Source: Thiohalobacter thiocyanaticus
Lineage (GTDB): Bacteria; Pseudomonadota; Gammaproteobacteria; Thiohalobacterales; Thiohalobacteraceae
Assembly (NCBI RefSeq): GCF_002356355.1
Contig: NZ_AP018052.1
Span: 3,026,501-3,090,500, forward strand
Length of the DNA: 64,000 nt
Direction of reading: 5' to 3'
Shown here: in pieces, positions 45,568 through 55,012 of the stretch
Numbering within the stretch: position 1 is the first letter of the stretch
How the letters are laid out: each line of letters starts with the position of its first letter
The notes under the pieces: model-generated
What the model was told of the DNA's origin: nothing
Seen by the model: the letters and a program-made list of their open reading frames with translations, nothing else
The model's database searches: none
Made by a program: the position numbers and the translations under genes

Positions 45568-45722
45568 AAGAGCGCCACGTAGATCAAGAGCGCCACGGAA
45601 TACACGGAAAACACTGAATGTTTTTTTGTCATCGCCGGGCGCGTAGCGCCGAGGCGATGATACTAACGGTGTTACATTCATATTTTCCGTGCTTTCCGTG
45701 TATTCCGTGGCGCTCCTGATCT
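45568..45722. repeat. Family B nested element, copy 4, with a duplicated left end
   Basis: The left terminus AAGAGCGCCACG occurs twice (45568 and 45587), joined by TAGATC. The arms enclose a family D hairpin (about 45628-45660). The right end ...GTGGCGCTCCTGATC lies five bases from the gcvT stop. Confidence 0.85.
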
Positions 45723-45726
45723 TCAG

Positions 45727-46821
<1,095 letters not shown>

Positions 46822-46914
46822 GGTGTTGACTCTCGACTGCTTGGCCGCGGCGATAATGCAGGCGCGACGGGTTAATGGAAACCGTCGCCCCTCTGTCCAC
46901 GGAAAGCCGGGCTT

Positions 46915-47102
46915 TCCAACCTGAGAGTGTAGGCGCCTGCCGGACGCCCCGCCCCTTCGGTGGGCCTGCCAGTCCGATAGTCGGGGCAGACCGCTCTCCA
47001 GAGTCAACGTACCGCGACGGTCCTTCTGCCTGAGCGTTTCCGGGCGAGTTGCGCCTTCGGCGGCCCCGTGGTGGATCAGGTGGGGCTCTCTCCCGCAGCG
47101 GT
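46915..47102 (-). ncRNA. Tandem glycine riboswitch
   Basis: On the minus strand two aptamers follow each other. The first (about 47100-47015) has GCGGGAGAGAGCCC, CGCCGAAGGCGCAA and GCTCAGGCAGAAGGACCG; the second (about 47005-46915) has CTCTGGAGAGCGGT, CACCGAAGGGGCG and ACTCTCAGGT. These match the conserved cores of glycine aptamers, and the linker is short, as in cooperative tandem forms. Two hairpins downstream (46901-46917 and 46864-46888) before gcvT have no U-run, so control may act on translation or be an ON switch. The 345-base gap 46822-47166 is essentially this leader. Confidence 0.93.
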
Positions 47103-47166
47103 AATCAGTTGATGGATTGACTATACCCGGCTGCCTGCGAGAATCCAAGTCCGCCCCCTTAAAACC

Positions 47167-48309
47167 TCAATCAGTCAGGGTATTTCCCCAGCGATAGGCC
47201 CAGGTACGGCGTCCCGAGCGCCGGTCGCTGCGCCACAGATAGACCCCGCTGACCGGATCGAAGGCCAGGGCGTAGTCGCTCACCGTGCCCACAGGGACCC
47301 CTGAATCCGTTTCTATTTCAGCAACATGCCACTCGCCGCGGCGTGGATCGAAGGCAAAGAAATGCCCCTGCCGCACCCCGCCGCCGATCAGTTCATGCAC
47401 CGGATCGTAGGCCCAGGCGTGAGCAGTCTCGCCGGGGGATTCGAGCGCCAGCCGGCGTATCCGGCTTTCCGACCAGTCGGTACGATTCAGAGTGATCTCG
47501 TAGACGCCCTCGAGCACCTGCCTGCCCTTCGCGCGCCCGCCCTGAACCATATAGTAGAAGCGATCCAGCGGCGGGAAATAGACCAGACTGCGGGCCCAGT
47601 GCATGTCGGGATGGCTGAATTCCAGGTGCGTGGTCATGCGGCCGCTGGCCGGGTCGAAGCTGCGCAGGCTGCGCCGGTCCACCAACAGCACCCGGCCGCT
47701 GACCGGGTCGGCCTCGGCGGCGAAGGGATAGCCCAGGGACGGGACCTGGGTATAGCGCCAGCGGCGGCGGTCCGGGTCGTAGGCCGCCACCCGACCCTCG
47801 GCGATGACGTAGGGCTGCCCCTCCGGGAGCCGGTGGCAGCCGCGCCCCCGCCCCTGGACCTTGGCGAACAGGAACAGTTCGGCCGCCTCGCCGGCGATGG
47901 CCAGCAGGTCGTAACTGTGGCGGGCGATGGGGTGGTTGCTGCTGATCCAGCGCCCGGCCTCGACATCCACATTGTCCAGCCGGCGCTCCTCGCAGGGGGT
48001 CGGCGCATAGGCCGAGCGCCATTCCAGGCTGGCCAGATCGAGGACCTCGACGTCGTCGCGGTAGGTGGCGGCATGGCCGCCGCCGAACAGCAGCAGCTGA
48101 TGTCGGGCCGGGTGATAGACCAGGCCGCTGTAGTCGGTAATGGTGGCGCAGTTGCTGGTGTCGCGATCCTCGCCGTTGGGGCATTCATAGCGGCCCAGGT
48201 CCAGCGCCTGGTTCGGGCCCAGCTGCTGCAGGCGGGGGTGCGGGCGCGGCTCGGCGCCGACCGATGTCGCCATCAGGACAGTCAACAGCAGGGACCAGAG
48301 CAATCGCAT
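47167..48309 (-). CDS. Exported kelch-like beta-propeller protein
   Basis: A 380-residue secreted protein with a signal peptide (MRLLWSLLLTVLMATSVGA) cut before EPRPHP. The body has repeated strand motifs of a kelch-type propeller: YSGLVYHPARHQLLLFGGGHA, VLDLASLEWRSAY, VAAYDPDRRRWRYTQVP and VYEITLNRTDWS. Cysteines at CPNGEDRDTSNC and CEERR may form disulfides. Function unknown. ATG 48309 is chosen for the signal peptide. It sits between ubiI and the glycine riboswitch, a place where other gammaproteobacteria have nothing, so it is a local insertion. It could read through into the gcv leader. Confidence 0.8.
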   Translation of the reverse strand: MRLLWSLLLTVLMATSVGAEPRPHPRLQQLGPNQALDLGRYECPNGEDRDTSNCATITDYSGLVYHPARHQLLLFGGGHAATYRDDVEVLDLASLEWRSAYAPTPCEERRLDNVDVEAGRWISSNHPIARHSYDLLAIAGEAAELFLFAKVQGRGRGCHRLPEGQPYVIAEGRVAAYDPDRRRWRYTQVPSLGYPFAAEADPVSGRVLLVDRRSLRSFDPASGRMTTHLEFSHPDMHWARSLVYFPPLDRFYYMVQGGRAKGRQVLEGVYEITLNRTDWSESRIRRLALESPGETAHAWAYDPVHELIGGGVRQGHFFAFDPRRGEWHVAEIETDSGVPVGTVSDYALAFDPVSGVYLWRSDRRSGRRTWAYRWGNTLTD

Positions 48310-48357
48310 GCGGCAAGTGTAGACGATGCGCACACGATCACCGGTCACACATCATGT

Positions 48358-48430
48358 GTAGGATGGGTGGAGCAAAGCGCAACCCATCGCAACCGGGATG
48401 ATGGGTTGCGCTGCGCTTCACCCATCCTAC
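48358..48430. repeat. Family A element, copy 10 (GGATGGGT subtype)
   Basis: Begins GTAGGATGGGTGGAG and ends CTTCACCCATCCTAC, 73 bases, between the kelch-like gene and ubiI. It ends two bases from the ubiI stop codon. Confidence 0.9.
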
Positions 48431-48432
48431 GA

Positions 48433-49656
48433 TCAGCTGTCCGGCCGCACCAGCCGCGGCAGATCGCCGGCTCGACCCATGGCATGCCGGGCCAGCAGGG
48501 ACTTGACCGGGGTCAGGCGATCCACCGTGCCCAGGCCCAGGTTGCGCAGCAGGCGCACCGGGGTGAGCGGGCTGGCGAACAGCCACTTGAAGCCGTCCAT
48601 GGCCGACTGCATCAGGGCATTCTCGCCGCGGCGCCAGCGCTCGTAGCGGCGCAGGTTGGCATGGGCACCGATATCGCGGCCGGCCGCTGCAGTGTCCGCC
48701 ACCACCTCGGCCAGCGCGGCCACATCCAGCAGTCCCAGGTTCACGCCCTGCCCGGCCAGCGGATGAATGACATGGGCGGCATCGCCGACCAGGGCCAGAC
48801 GCTGCTGCACATAATCCACGGCATGCAGACGGCGCAGCGGGAAGCCGCCCCGTGCGTTCACGCGCGTGATCGCGCCCAGTTCGTAGTCAAAGGCCTGCCC
48901 CAACTCGATGCAGAATTCATCCTCCGGCAGGGCGAGCAGACGCTCGGCCTCTTCCGGCGTGGTGGACCAGACGATGGAGCAGCGCCCGTCGCGCAACGGC
49001 AGGAAGGCCAGCGGCCCGGTCGGCAGGAAGCGCTGCCAGGCGGTCCCGGCATGCGGGCGATCGGTGGCCACCACCGCGACCACGGCGGTCTGCTCATAAT
49101 CATGCGTCTCGATCCCGATACCGGCCAACTCCCGCACCCGGGAACCGGCGCCGTCGGCACCGACCAGCAGGGCGGCGGTGAGTTCGCGGCCATCTTCCAG
49201 CCGCACCGACACCCCGGCAGGGTCAAGCTGGAAATCGGCCAGCACGCCCGGGCAGATACGTTCCAACCCCGGCCGCGCCCGCTGGCCGTCAAGCAGGGCG
49301 GCCTGGATGACACGCTGCTCGACAATATGGCCCAGCCAGGGCTCACCCAGTTCCGCAGCGTCGAAGTGGATGCGACCGGGGCCGGCGGCATCCCAGACCT
49401 CCATTGCCTGATAGGGGCTCACGCCGCGCTGACGAATGCCCTCCCACACCCCCAGCCGTTCGAACAGGGTCTGGGAGGCGCAGGTGACGGCATAGACCCG
49501 CTGGTCGATGCTGTCGGCCGGCCAGTCGGTCACCGGCTCGCGGGTATCGATCAATGCAATCCGCAGCCCGGCGTCGGCCAGGGTGCAGGCCAGGCTGGCG
49601 CCGACCACGCCGCCGCCCGATATGATCACGTCATGAGTATTTACGGAACCGGGCAT
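48433..49656 (-). CDS. ubiI: FAD-dependent ubiquinone hydroxylase, UbiI type
   Basis: A 407-residue flavin monooxygenase of the UbiH/UbiI/VisC family. FAD motifs are DVIISGGGVVGASLACTLADAG at the N-terminus, LLVGADGAGSRVRELAGI (about 165-182) and LALVGDAAHVIHPLAGQGVNLGLLD (about 285-309). It hydroxylates the ring in ubiquinone synthesis, on the inner membrane. Its place downstream of ygfB-pepP-ubiH corresponds to ubiI of E. coli, and the first of the two closely spaced monooxygenases (ubiH) lies 101 bases upstream. UbiF or UbiM function is possible on sequence alone. Confidence 0.88.
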   Translation of the reverse strand: MPGSVNTHDVIISGGGVVGASLACTLADAGLRIALIDTREPVTDWPADSIDQRVYAVTCASQTLFERLGVWEGIRQRGVSPYQAMEVWDAAGPGRIHFDAAELGEPWLGHIVEQRVIQAALLDGQRARPGLERICPGVLADFQLDPAGVSVRLEDGRELTAALLVGADGAGSRVRELAGIGIETHDYEQTAVVAVVATDRPHAGTAWQRFLPTGPLAFLPLRDGRCSIVWSTTPEEAERLLALPEDEFCIELGQAFDYELGAITRVNARGGFPLRRLHAVDYVQQRLALVGDAAHVIHPLAGQGVNLGLLDVAALAEVVADTAAAGRDIGAHANLRRYERWRRGENALMQSAMDGFKWLFASPLTPVRLLRNLGLGTVDRLTPVKSLLARHAMGRAGDLPRLVRPDS

Positions 49657-49669
49657 GATTTATCCGCCA

Positions 49670-49751
49670 ACCTGATGGGTTTCGGCGCATAGCGCCTTCA
49701 CCCATCCTGCAAGGTCTGTGTGGGATGGGTGAAGCGCAGCGCAGCCCATCA
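49670..49751. repeat. Family A element, copy 11, with rearranged halves
   Basis: Two hairpins in the reverse order to other copies: GATGGGTTTCGGCGC...CACCCATC at the left and TGGGATGGGTGAAGC...CCCATC at the right. The outer GTAGG ends are missing, as if two neighbouring copies had recombined. It fills the gap between ubiI and ubiH. Confidence 0.7.
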
Positions 49752-49757
49752 CCCGGC

Positions 49758-50990
49758 TCACAGTTGCACCCCCCGCGCCAGCCGCGGCAGCCGGCCGCTG
49801 CGGCCCATGGTCAGGCGACCGAACAGCCGCTTGGCCGGCGGACACAGATCCATGGCCAGCATGCCGGCATCGCGCAGCAGCGCCACCGGCGCCAGTGGCT
49901 GGGTGAACAGCCGGGTCAGACCGTCGGTGAAGGCGATCACCCGGCGGTGATCGGCCCGGCGCCAGTCGGCGTAGCGTTGCAGCACTGCCGCCGCGCCGAT
50001 GTCCCGTCCCGCCCGGCGGGCATCACAGATCACCTCGGCCAGCGCGGCCACATCGCGCAGACCCAGATTGAAACCCTGGCCGGCGATGGGATGCAGGGTG
50101 TGGGCGGCATTGCCGATCAGCGCCAGGCGCGGGCGAATCGATTCCTGCGCCCGCACCAGACGCAGCGGATAGGCGTCGCGCCGGCCGACCCGCTCGAAGT
50201 GCCCCACCCGATAGCCGAAACGCGCCTGCAGCCGGGCCAGGAAGCCGGCATCGTCGAGCGCCATGATCTCATCGACCTGCGCCGACGGCAGGGTCCAGAC
50301 CACCGAGCAGCGCCCCTCCGACATGGGCAGCAGCGCAATCGGGCCCTGGTCGGTGAAGCGCTCGTAGGCCACCTGCTGATGGGGCCGGGCGGTACGGATA
50401 TTGGTAATGACCGCGGTCTGGCGGTAATCCCATTCGGTGGCGGCGATACCCAGCGACTCCCGCACCCGCGAGCGGGCACCATCGGCGGCCACCACCAGGT
50501 CGGCCGTGACCTCGGCCGCGGCATCCTCATGACGCAGGCGTACGCGCACCATTGTGCCCGCATTGTCGATGGCACTGACTTCGGCCGGCGTGATCAGTTC
50601 AAGCGAGTCGAACTGCTGCACGCGCGCAGCCAGCACCTGCCCCAGTTCACGACTGAGGGCCACATAGCCCAGCGCCGGGACGCCCTCTTCACGCCGATCC
50701 AGACGGGTGAAGCCGAAACGGCCGCGGTCGGAGACATGAATACGCTCGATGGGCGTGGCGGCCGGGGCGATGTCGGCCCACAATCCCATGCCTTCGAAGA
50801 TCCGACGCGAGCCGGCGGCCAGGGCGATGGCGCGGTCATCGAAACTGGCCTGACTGCGGCTGCCGAAAGGGGCGGCCTCAATCATCCCGATGCGCAGCGG
50901 CGGCTGCAGTCCGGCACCCGCCAGAGCGCAGGCCAGGCTGGCCCCGACCAGTCCGCCGCCGACGATCAGGATGTCGTAATGCTCAGTCAC
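49758..50990 (-). CDS. ubiH: 2-octaprenyl-6-methoxyphenol hydroxylase UbiH
   Basis: A 410-residue flavin monooxygenase of ubiquinone synthesis. FAD motifs are YDILIVGGGLVGASLACALAGAG, LVVAADGARSRVRESLGI and LALIGNAAHTLHPIAGQGFNLGLRD, the last with the UbiH-typical GNAAHTLHP variant. GTG 50990 is preferred as start (GAGG ten bases before); a TTG at 50999 would overlap pepP more. It overlaps the pepP 3' end by eight bases, as in the conserved ygfB-pepP-ubiH-ubiI cluster. Confidence 0.94.
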   Translation of the reverse strand: MTEHYDILIVGGGLVGASLACALAGAGLQPPLRIGMIEAAPFGSRSQASFDDRAIALAAGSRRIFEGMGLWADIAPAATPIERIHVSDRGRFGFTRLDRREEGVPALGYVALSRELGQVLAARVQQFDSLELITPAEVSAIDNAGTMVRVRLRHEDAAAEVTADLVVAADGARSRVRESLGIAATEWDYRQTAVITNIRTARPHQQVAYERFTDQGPIALLPMSEGRCSVVWTLPSAQVDEIMALDDAGFLARLQARFGYRVGHFERVGRRDAYPLRLVRAQESIRPRLALIGNAAHTLHPIAGQGFNLGLRDVAALAEVICDARRAGRDIGAAAVLQRYADWRRADHRRVIAFTDGLTRLFTQPLAPVALLRDAGMLAMDLCPPAKRLFGRLTMGRSGRLPRLARGVQL

Positions 50991-52290
50991 TGCCGACAAT
51001 GGCCTCGATCTCGTCCACCGCCTTGGGGGCGCCGGTGCTGAGGATTTCGTAGCCGTCCTTCGTGACCGCCACGTCGTCCTCGATGCGGATGCCGATGTCC
51101 CACCACTTCTTCGCCACGCCCTTCATGCCGGCGGGAATGTACAGCCCAGGCTCCACGGTCATCACCATGCCCTTCTCCAGCACCCGCCATTCGCCGCCGA
51201 CCTTGTAGTCGCCGACATCGTGCACATCCATGCCCAGCCAGTGACCGGTGCGGTGCATGTAGAAGCGCTTGTAGGCCTCGTCCTTCACCAGCTTGCGTAC
51301 ATTGCCCTTGAGCAGGCCGAGCTGCACCAGCCCTTTCGTCAGCACCTTCACCGCCGCGTCGTGGGGATCGTTCCAGTGGTTGCCGGGCCGCACCTCCTCG
51401 ATGGCCGCATACTGGGCGTCCAGCACCAGTTCGTAGAGCGCGCGCTGGGGCTTGCTGAAACGGCCGCCCACCGGGAAGGTGCGGGTGATGTCGGAGGCGT
51501 AGTAATCATGCTCGGCACCGGCGTCGATCAGCAGCAGTTCACCCTCGTTGAGCCGGGCATTGTTCTCGGTGTAGTGCAGGATGCAGCCGTTGGCGCCGCC
51601 GCCGACGATGGGCGAATAGGCGTGCTCGCAGCCCTCGCGGCGAAAGGCGTGGGCGAACTCGGCCTCGACGGCGTATTCCATCAGCCCGGGGCGGGTGGCC
51701 TGCATGGCACGCACATGGGCGGCGGCCGCGATCCTGGCCGCTTTGCGCATGGCGCGCAACTCGGAGGCACTCTTGTACAGGCGCATGTCATGCACCAGGT
51801 GCTCCAGGGCGATGAGCTCGTCCGGGGTGCGCTCACCGCCGCGGCTGGCGGCGCGGATGCGGTTGAGCCAGCCCAGCATGCGCTGATCGAAATCAGCACG
51901 CAGCCCCATGGTGTAGAACACCCGCTCGCGGCCCTCCATCAGGCCGGGCAGGATGTCATCGATGTCGCCGATGGGGAAGGCATCGTCGGCGCCGTAATCG
52001 TTGCAGGCGCCCTCGGGGCCGGCGCGGCGTCCGGTCCAGGTCTCCCTGACCGGATCGCGCTCGCGACAGAACAGGATGAATTCGCCATGATCGCGCCCCG
52101 GCGCCAGCACCATGACCGCTTCGGGTTCGTGAAACCCGGTGAGGTAATAGAAGTCGCTGTCGGGCCGGAACGGAAACTCCACGTCCCGGTTGCGGATGCA
52201 TTCGGGCGCGGTGGGCAGTATGGCCACCGAGTCCGGCCCCATCATGCGCATCAGCTGGCGGCGGCGGCGGGCGAATTCCTTCGGGGTCAT
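50983..52290 (-). CDS. pepP: Xaa-Pro aminopeptidase PepP
   Basis: A 435-residue pita-bread-fold metallopeptidase that removes N-terminal residues before proline. The two-metal ligands lie in LLIDAGAEHDYYASDITRTFP (two Asp), RTGHWLGMDVHDVG (His), TVEPGLYIP (Glu) and IRIEDDVAVT (Glu). The N-terminal domain is the AMP_N type (RRRQLMRMMGPDSVAILPTAPE). Same operon as ygfB and ubiH. Confidence 0.97.
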   Translation of the reverse strand: MTPKEFARRRRQLMRMMGPDSVAILPTAPECIRNRDVEFPFRPDSDFYYLTGFHEPEAVMVLAPGRDHGEFILFCRERDPVRETWTGRRAGPEGACNDYGADDAFPIGDIDDILPGLMEGRERVFYTMGLRADFDQRMLGWLNRIRAASRGGERTPDELIALEHLVHDMRLYKSASELRAMRKAARIAAAAHVRAMQATRPGLMEYAVEAEFAHAFRREGCEHAYSPIVGGGANGCILHYTENNARLNEGELLLIDAGAEHDYYASDITRTFPVGGRFSKPQRALYELVLDAQYAAIEEVRPGNHWNDPHDAAVKVLTKGLVQLGLLKGNVRKLVKDEAYKRFYMHRTGHWLGMDVHDVGDYKVGGEWRVLEKGMVMTVEPGLYIPAGMKGVAKKWWDIGIRIEDDVAVTKDGYEILSTGAPKAVDEIEAIVGSD

Positions 52291-52395
52291 GGCGTGTTCC
52301 CTGGCAGGTTGCGCGCAACTTTCCCGTCATGGACGAATGTCCGGAAGGGCATAAACGCAGCGCGGCAATCCCATAATGAAGAATGAATCAGCTGG

Positions 52396-52430
52396 AGATT
52401 GCCACGTCGCTGTGCTCCTCGCAATGACGG
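52396..52430. repeat. Family G half element (CTCCTCGCAATGACGG end)
   Basis: GATTGCCACGTCGC...CTCCTCGCAATGACGG is one arm of a common interspersed palindrome type. A degenerate partner (CGTCATGGAC...GCGGCAATCC) may lie at 52326-52371. It ends three bases from the ygfB stop in the 143-base gap before pepP, which has nothing else. Confidence 0.5.
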
Positions 52431-52433
52431 GCC

Positions 52434-52997
52434 CTACTGCAGCCGCGGCGGCGCCTGGAGGGGCTGCAGCATCTCGGCGATGTAGAGCACCCCGACCCGC
52501 AGGTACTCCACGATCTCGGTCAGCGCGGCCTCGTCCTCCTCGCTGCCCTCTTCCCCGTCCAGGTTCAGGCGGGCGATCTCACCCATGTCCTGCAACAGCT
52601 CACGCACCTCGGGCGAACGGATCTCATCCTGGCGGACGCCGCCCAGTCCCAGGCCGAACAGGAAACCGTGGCACCAGCTGCCCAGCGCCTCGGTACGGTC
52701 GCCCAGCGGGGCCTCGTCATCCGGCAGCATCAGTTCCAGTTCCATGTCGCCCGAGTACAGCGCCGTACTCAGAGACTCCGCCAGGCTGTTGAGCTCCTTG
52801 CGGCAGGCCTCGACCGCGGCGCTGTCGGTATCGACGCCCTCCTCGAAGATCTCGCTCAGCCATTGTGTTTCATTGACCCGTCCGGACGCGCACAGCAGGC
52901 CGCAGAACAGGCCCTGGGCCTCGGCGGCGTCAAGCTCGGAGCGGGCCCGGGCCAGGCTGGCTTCCAGGCGTTGATAGCTGTCGGTCGTCGTCGTCAT
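52434..52997 (-). CDS. ygfB: YgfB/YecA (UPF0149) family protein
   Basis: A 187-residue UPF0149 protein with ALFCGLLCASGR-like EAQGLFCGLLCASGRVNETQW near residue 30, ALGSWCHGFLFGLGLG (about 105-120) and the acidic tail LDGEEGSEEDEAALTEIVEYLRVGVLYIAE. In pseudomonads YgfB has been tied to regulation of the AmpD-related cell-wall stress response; here that is only a suggestion, though a MurNAc salvage pair lies elsewhere in this window. ATG 52997 is used. It is first in ygfB-pepP-ubiH-ubiI and divergent from zapB. Confidence 0.93.
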   Translation of the reverse strand: MTTTTDSYQRLEASLARARSELDAAEAQGLFCGLLCASGRVNETQWLSEIFEEGVDTDSAAVEACRKELNSLAESLSTALYSGDMELELMLPDDEAPLGDRTEALGSWCHGFLFGLGLGGVRQDEIRSPEVRELLQDMGEIARLNLDGEEGSEEDEAALTEIVEYLRVGVLYIAEMLQPLQAPPRLQ

Positions 52998-53129
52998 GGC
53001 GGGAATCAAGATTCGGCAGAATTCGCCGCCATTATGACATATCTGCGGCCCCAATCCTGAGCAACGCCATGCAGGCCGCTGACACACGGACAATTGACCC
53101 TGTCAAGCCACCGATCTATAGTGAACGCC

Positions 53130-53363
53130 ATGGAAAAGGACAGCGTACAACAAATGGCGGAACAGGAACTTAAGCGCCTGGAATTCCGCATTGACGAACT
53201 GATCCGCACGGTCGAGCGGCTCAAGGAGGAGAACCGTTCCCTGCGCGCCCAGCAGCACAGCCTGACCTCGGAACGGTCCCAGCTGGTCGAGCGCAACGAA
53301 ATGGCCCGCAGCCGGGTCGAGGCCATGATCAGCCGCCTCAAGGCCATGGAGCAGAGCACGTGA
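53130..53363 (+). CDS. ZapB-like small coiled-coil cell division protein (TIGR02449 type)
   Basis: A 77-residue, almost wholly helical protein with heptad spacing of Leu/Ile (LKRLEFRIDELIRTVERLKEENRSL) predicting a coiled coil over nearly its full length. It is the small ORF commonly found just before zapA in gammaproteobacteria and is thought to act at the division ring with ZapA. ATG 53130 gives the family length. The stop overlaps the zapA start (GTGA). Confidence 0.85.
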   Translation: MEKDSVQQMAEQELKRLEFRIDELIRTVERLKEENRSLRAQQHSLTSERSQLVERNEMARSRVEAMISRLKAMEQST

Positions 53364-53680
53364 GCCAGGGGACGGATGCCAAGCCGATCACCGTCAAGAT
53401 CCTGGACAAGGACTACCGCATTTCCTGCCCCGAGGAGGAACGCGACGGTCTCATCGCCTCGGCTGAATACCTCAGCGCCAGGATGCGCGAGATCCGCGAC
53501 AACAGCAAGATCATCGGCACCGACCGCATCGCCGTCATGGCCGCGCTGAACCTGGCACATGAACTGCTCGAGAAGCAGAACCGCAAGCAGGACTACTATC
53601 AGAACATCAGCACCCGCATCCGCAGCCTGCAGGAAAAGATCGAGCTGGCCCTGAACAAGGGCAATCAGCTGGAATTGTGA
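53360..53680 (+). CDS. zapA: Cell division protein ZapA
   Basis: A 106-residue FtsZ-ring stabiliser. The N-terminal globular part has VTVKILDKDYRISCPEEERDGLIASAEYLSARMREIRDNSKIIGTDRIAVMAALNLAHELL, followed by the C-terminal coiled coil (NRKQDYYQNISTRIRSLQEKIELAL). It starts at GTG 53360 overlapping the zapB-like stop. 6S RNA and fau follow, the conserved gammaproteobacterial order. Confidence 0.96.
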   Translation: MSQGTDAKPITVKILDKDYRISCPEEERDGLIASAEYLSARMREIRDNSKIIGTDRIAVMAALNLAHELLEKQNRKQDYYQNISTRIRSLQEKIELALNKGNQLEL

Positions 53681-53696
53681 TTTTTCCGAAATAATA

Positions 53697-53835
53697 GAAA
53701 GCGCCACGGAATACACGGAAAAACACGGACAAAAACCAAAGCGAAAACATTTCATTCTTTGCCGGGCGCATAGCGACCCGGCAATGAAACACAGAAATTT
53801 CCGTGCCTTCCGTGTATTCCGTGGCGCTCTTGATC
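53697..53835. repeat. Family B nested element, copy 5
   Basis: Arms AAGCGCCACGGAATACACGG... and ...TCCGTGGCGCTCTTGATC enclose an inner hairpin (about 53760-53786, GCCGGGCGC type). It fills the gap between zapA and the 6S RNA promoter. Confidence 0.9.
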
Positions 53836-53840
53836 ACCCC

Positions 53841-53871
53841 TTGAGAGCCCCGCCCCCGGATGCGTTATACT
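53841..53871 (+). promoter_or_regulatory. Promoter of 6S RNA
   Basis: TTGAGA (53841-53846) and TATACT (53866-53871) with a 19-base spacer place transcription start near 53878, the 5' end expected from the RNA closing stem. The repeat element upstream ends only six bases before the -35. Confidence 0.65.
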
Positions 53872-53877
53872 GTCCCC

Positions 53878-54072
53878 ACGGCACCCCCTGCGCTACAGGT
53901 CAGCGGTCAGGTAATTCTTGAGCCGACAATCTTTGACCTCGGGAACAGGCTTCAGCGGCCGGTGCGCACGACCGCCATGCGCGGTAAGCCTGAAGGTACG
54001 CTGCGAAGTTCCCAACTTGAACTTACGGTTCAAGGTCAACGGCCGCAACGGTACGGGCGGAGGGTGCCGCCT
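53878..54072 (+). ncRNA. ssrS: 6S RNA
   Basis: About 190 bases between zapA and fau, the conserved place of ssrS. The ends pair (CGGCACCC at 53879-53886 with GGGTGCCG at 54063-54070), and the strand has the familiar 3' segment CTTGAACTTACGGTTCAAGG, very close to the E. coli 6S motif. A central open region typical of the RNA polymerase mimic is expected in the middle. 6S RNA binds sigma70-RNA polymerase and tunes transcription in stationary phase. Family B elements lie on both sides. Confidence 0.93.
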
Positions 54073-54078
54073 TTATTT

Positions 54079-54246
54079 ATAGCCACGGAAAACACGGACG
54101 TGAACAATGTATTCGTAGGTCGGGTTAGCCCGCAGGGCGTAACCCGACACTTTCCGCGGCACATGTCGGATTACGCTTTGCTAACCCGACCTACCATAGA
54201 TCTTTCACGTCCGTGCTTTCCGTGTTTTCCATGGCGCTCTTGATCT
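54079..54246. repeat. Family B nested element, copy 6, with family A inside
   Basis: Outer arms TAGCCACGGAAAACACGG... and ...TTCCATGGCGCTCTTGATC enclose a complete family A element at 54115-54194 (GTAGGTCGGGTTAG...CCGACCTAC). It occupies the space between 6S RNA and fau. Confidence 0.9.
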
Positions 54247-54259
54247 TTGACATAAAAAC

Positions 54260-54880
54260 ATGACCGACCGCAGATCGCTGCGCCGCCGCATGCGCCAGGC
54301 CCGACGCGCCCTCAGCCCCCGCCAGCGGCAGCAACTCGCCGAGGCCGTGGACCGCCGCCTGCACCGGCACAAGCTGTTCTATGCCAGCCGCCACATTGCC
54401 GCCTATCTGGCGGTGGACGGCGAAGTCGACGCCACCCCGTTGATGCAGCGCGCCTGGACCATGGGCAAGATCCTCTACCTGCCGGTACTGCTGCCCTGCG
54501 GCGAGAACCGGCTCTGGTTCGCGCCCTACAGGCCCGAGGACAAACTGGTCCCCAACCGCTTCGGTATCCTGGAGCCGGCGCGCGCGGCCCACACCCGCGT
54601 CTCGCCCCATCGGCTCGATCTGGTGCTGGCCCCGCTGGTCGCCTTCGACAACCAGGGCAACCGCCTGGGCATGGGCGGCGGCTTCTACGACCGCAGCTTC
54701 GCCTACCTCGCCCGCCACCGCAGTTACCGCCGGCCCAGATTGCTGGGGCTGGCCTACGAGTTCCAGCGCCAGCCGCAACTCGACCACCAGCCCTGGGACG
54801 TGCCGCTGGCCGGGGTGGTAACGGAGGCCAGGATATCCCTGTTCGATTTTAATACTACTTCCAAACGCGGGCGGGAATAA
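54260..54880 (+). CDS. fau: 5-formyltetrahydrofolate cyclo-ligase
   Basis: Converts 5-formyl-THF to 5,10-methenyl-THF with ATP. The 206-residue protein has LRRRMRQARRAL (N-terminal basic helix), KILYLPVLLPCGENRLWFAPY, and NRLGMGGGFYDRSFAYL (about residues 133-149), the nucleotide-binding signature. Its place after zapA and 6S RNA is conserved (E. coli ygfA). It links to the folate reactions of GcvT, ThyA and FolA in this window. The stop TAA (54878-54880) is the first triplet of a family F palindrome. Confidence 0.95.
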   Translation: MTDRRSLRRRMRQARRALSPRQRQQLAEAVDRRLHRHKLFYASRHIAAYLAVDGEVDATPLMQRAWTMGKILYLPVLLPCGENRLWFAPYRPEDKLVPNRFGILEPARAAHTRVSPHRLDLVLAPLVAFDNQGNRLGMGGGFYDRSFAYLARHRSYRRPRLLGLAYEFQRQPQLDHQPWDVPLAGVVTEARISLFDFNTTSKRGRE

Positions 54881-54965
54881 CGCAGAGTACGCAGAGACGC
54901 GGAGGCGCAGAGTAATCGAATAATAAATATCTTTGCGTCTCTGCGCCTTTGCGGCCTCTGCGTTA
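54878..54965. repeat. Family F inverted repeat, copy 2
   Basis: TAACGCAGAGTACGCAGAG at the left and CTCTGCGTTA at the right frame an AT-rich loop. The first three bases are the fau stop codon. The right end lies 47 bases before the EVE-domain gene. Confidence 0.88.
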
Positions 54966-55012
54966 AAGCCGCCGGGAGCAAATACAGGCCTCAGCCCAAA
55001 CAGGAGATAAAG

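Noticed and set aside
46822-47148. The gcvT frame stays open upstream through the leader
   Set aside because: The leader is the tandem glycine riboswitch, and the family start is the ATG at 46821.
54056-54080. GC hairpin followed by TTTATTTAT as a terminator of 6S RNA
   Set aside because: The GGGTGCCG part pairs with the 5' end of 6S RNA as its closing stem. A terminator role in addition is possible but not needed.
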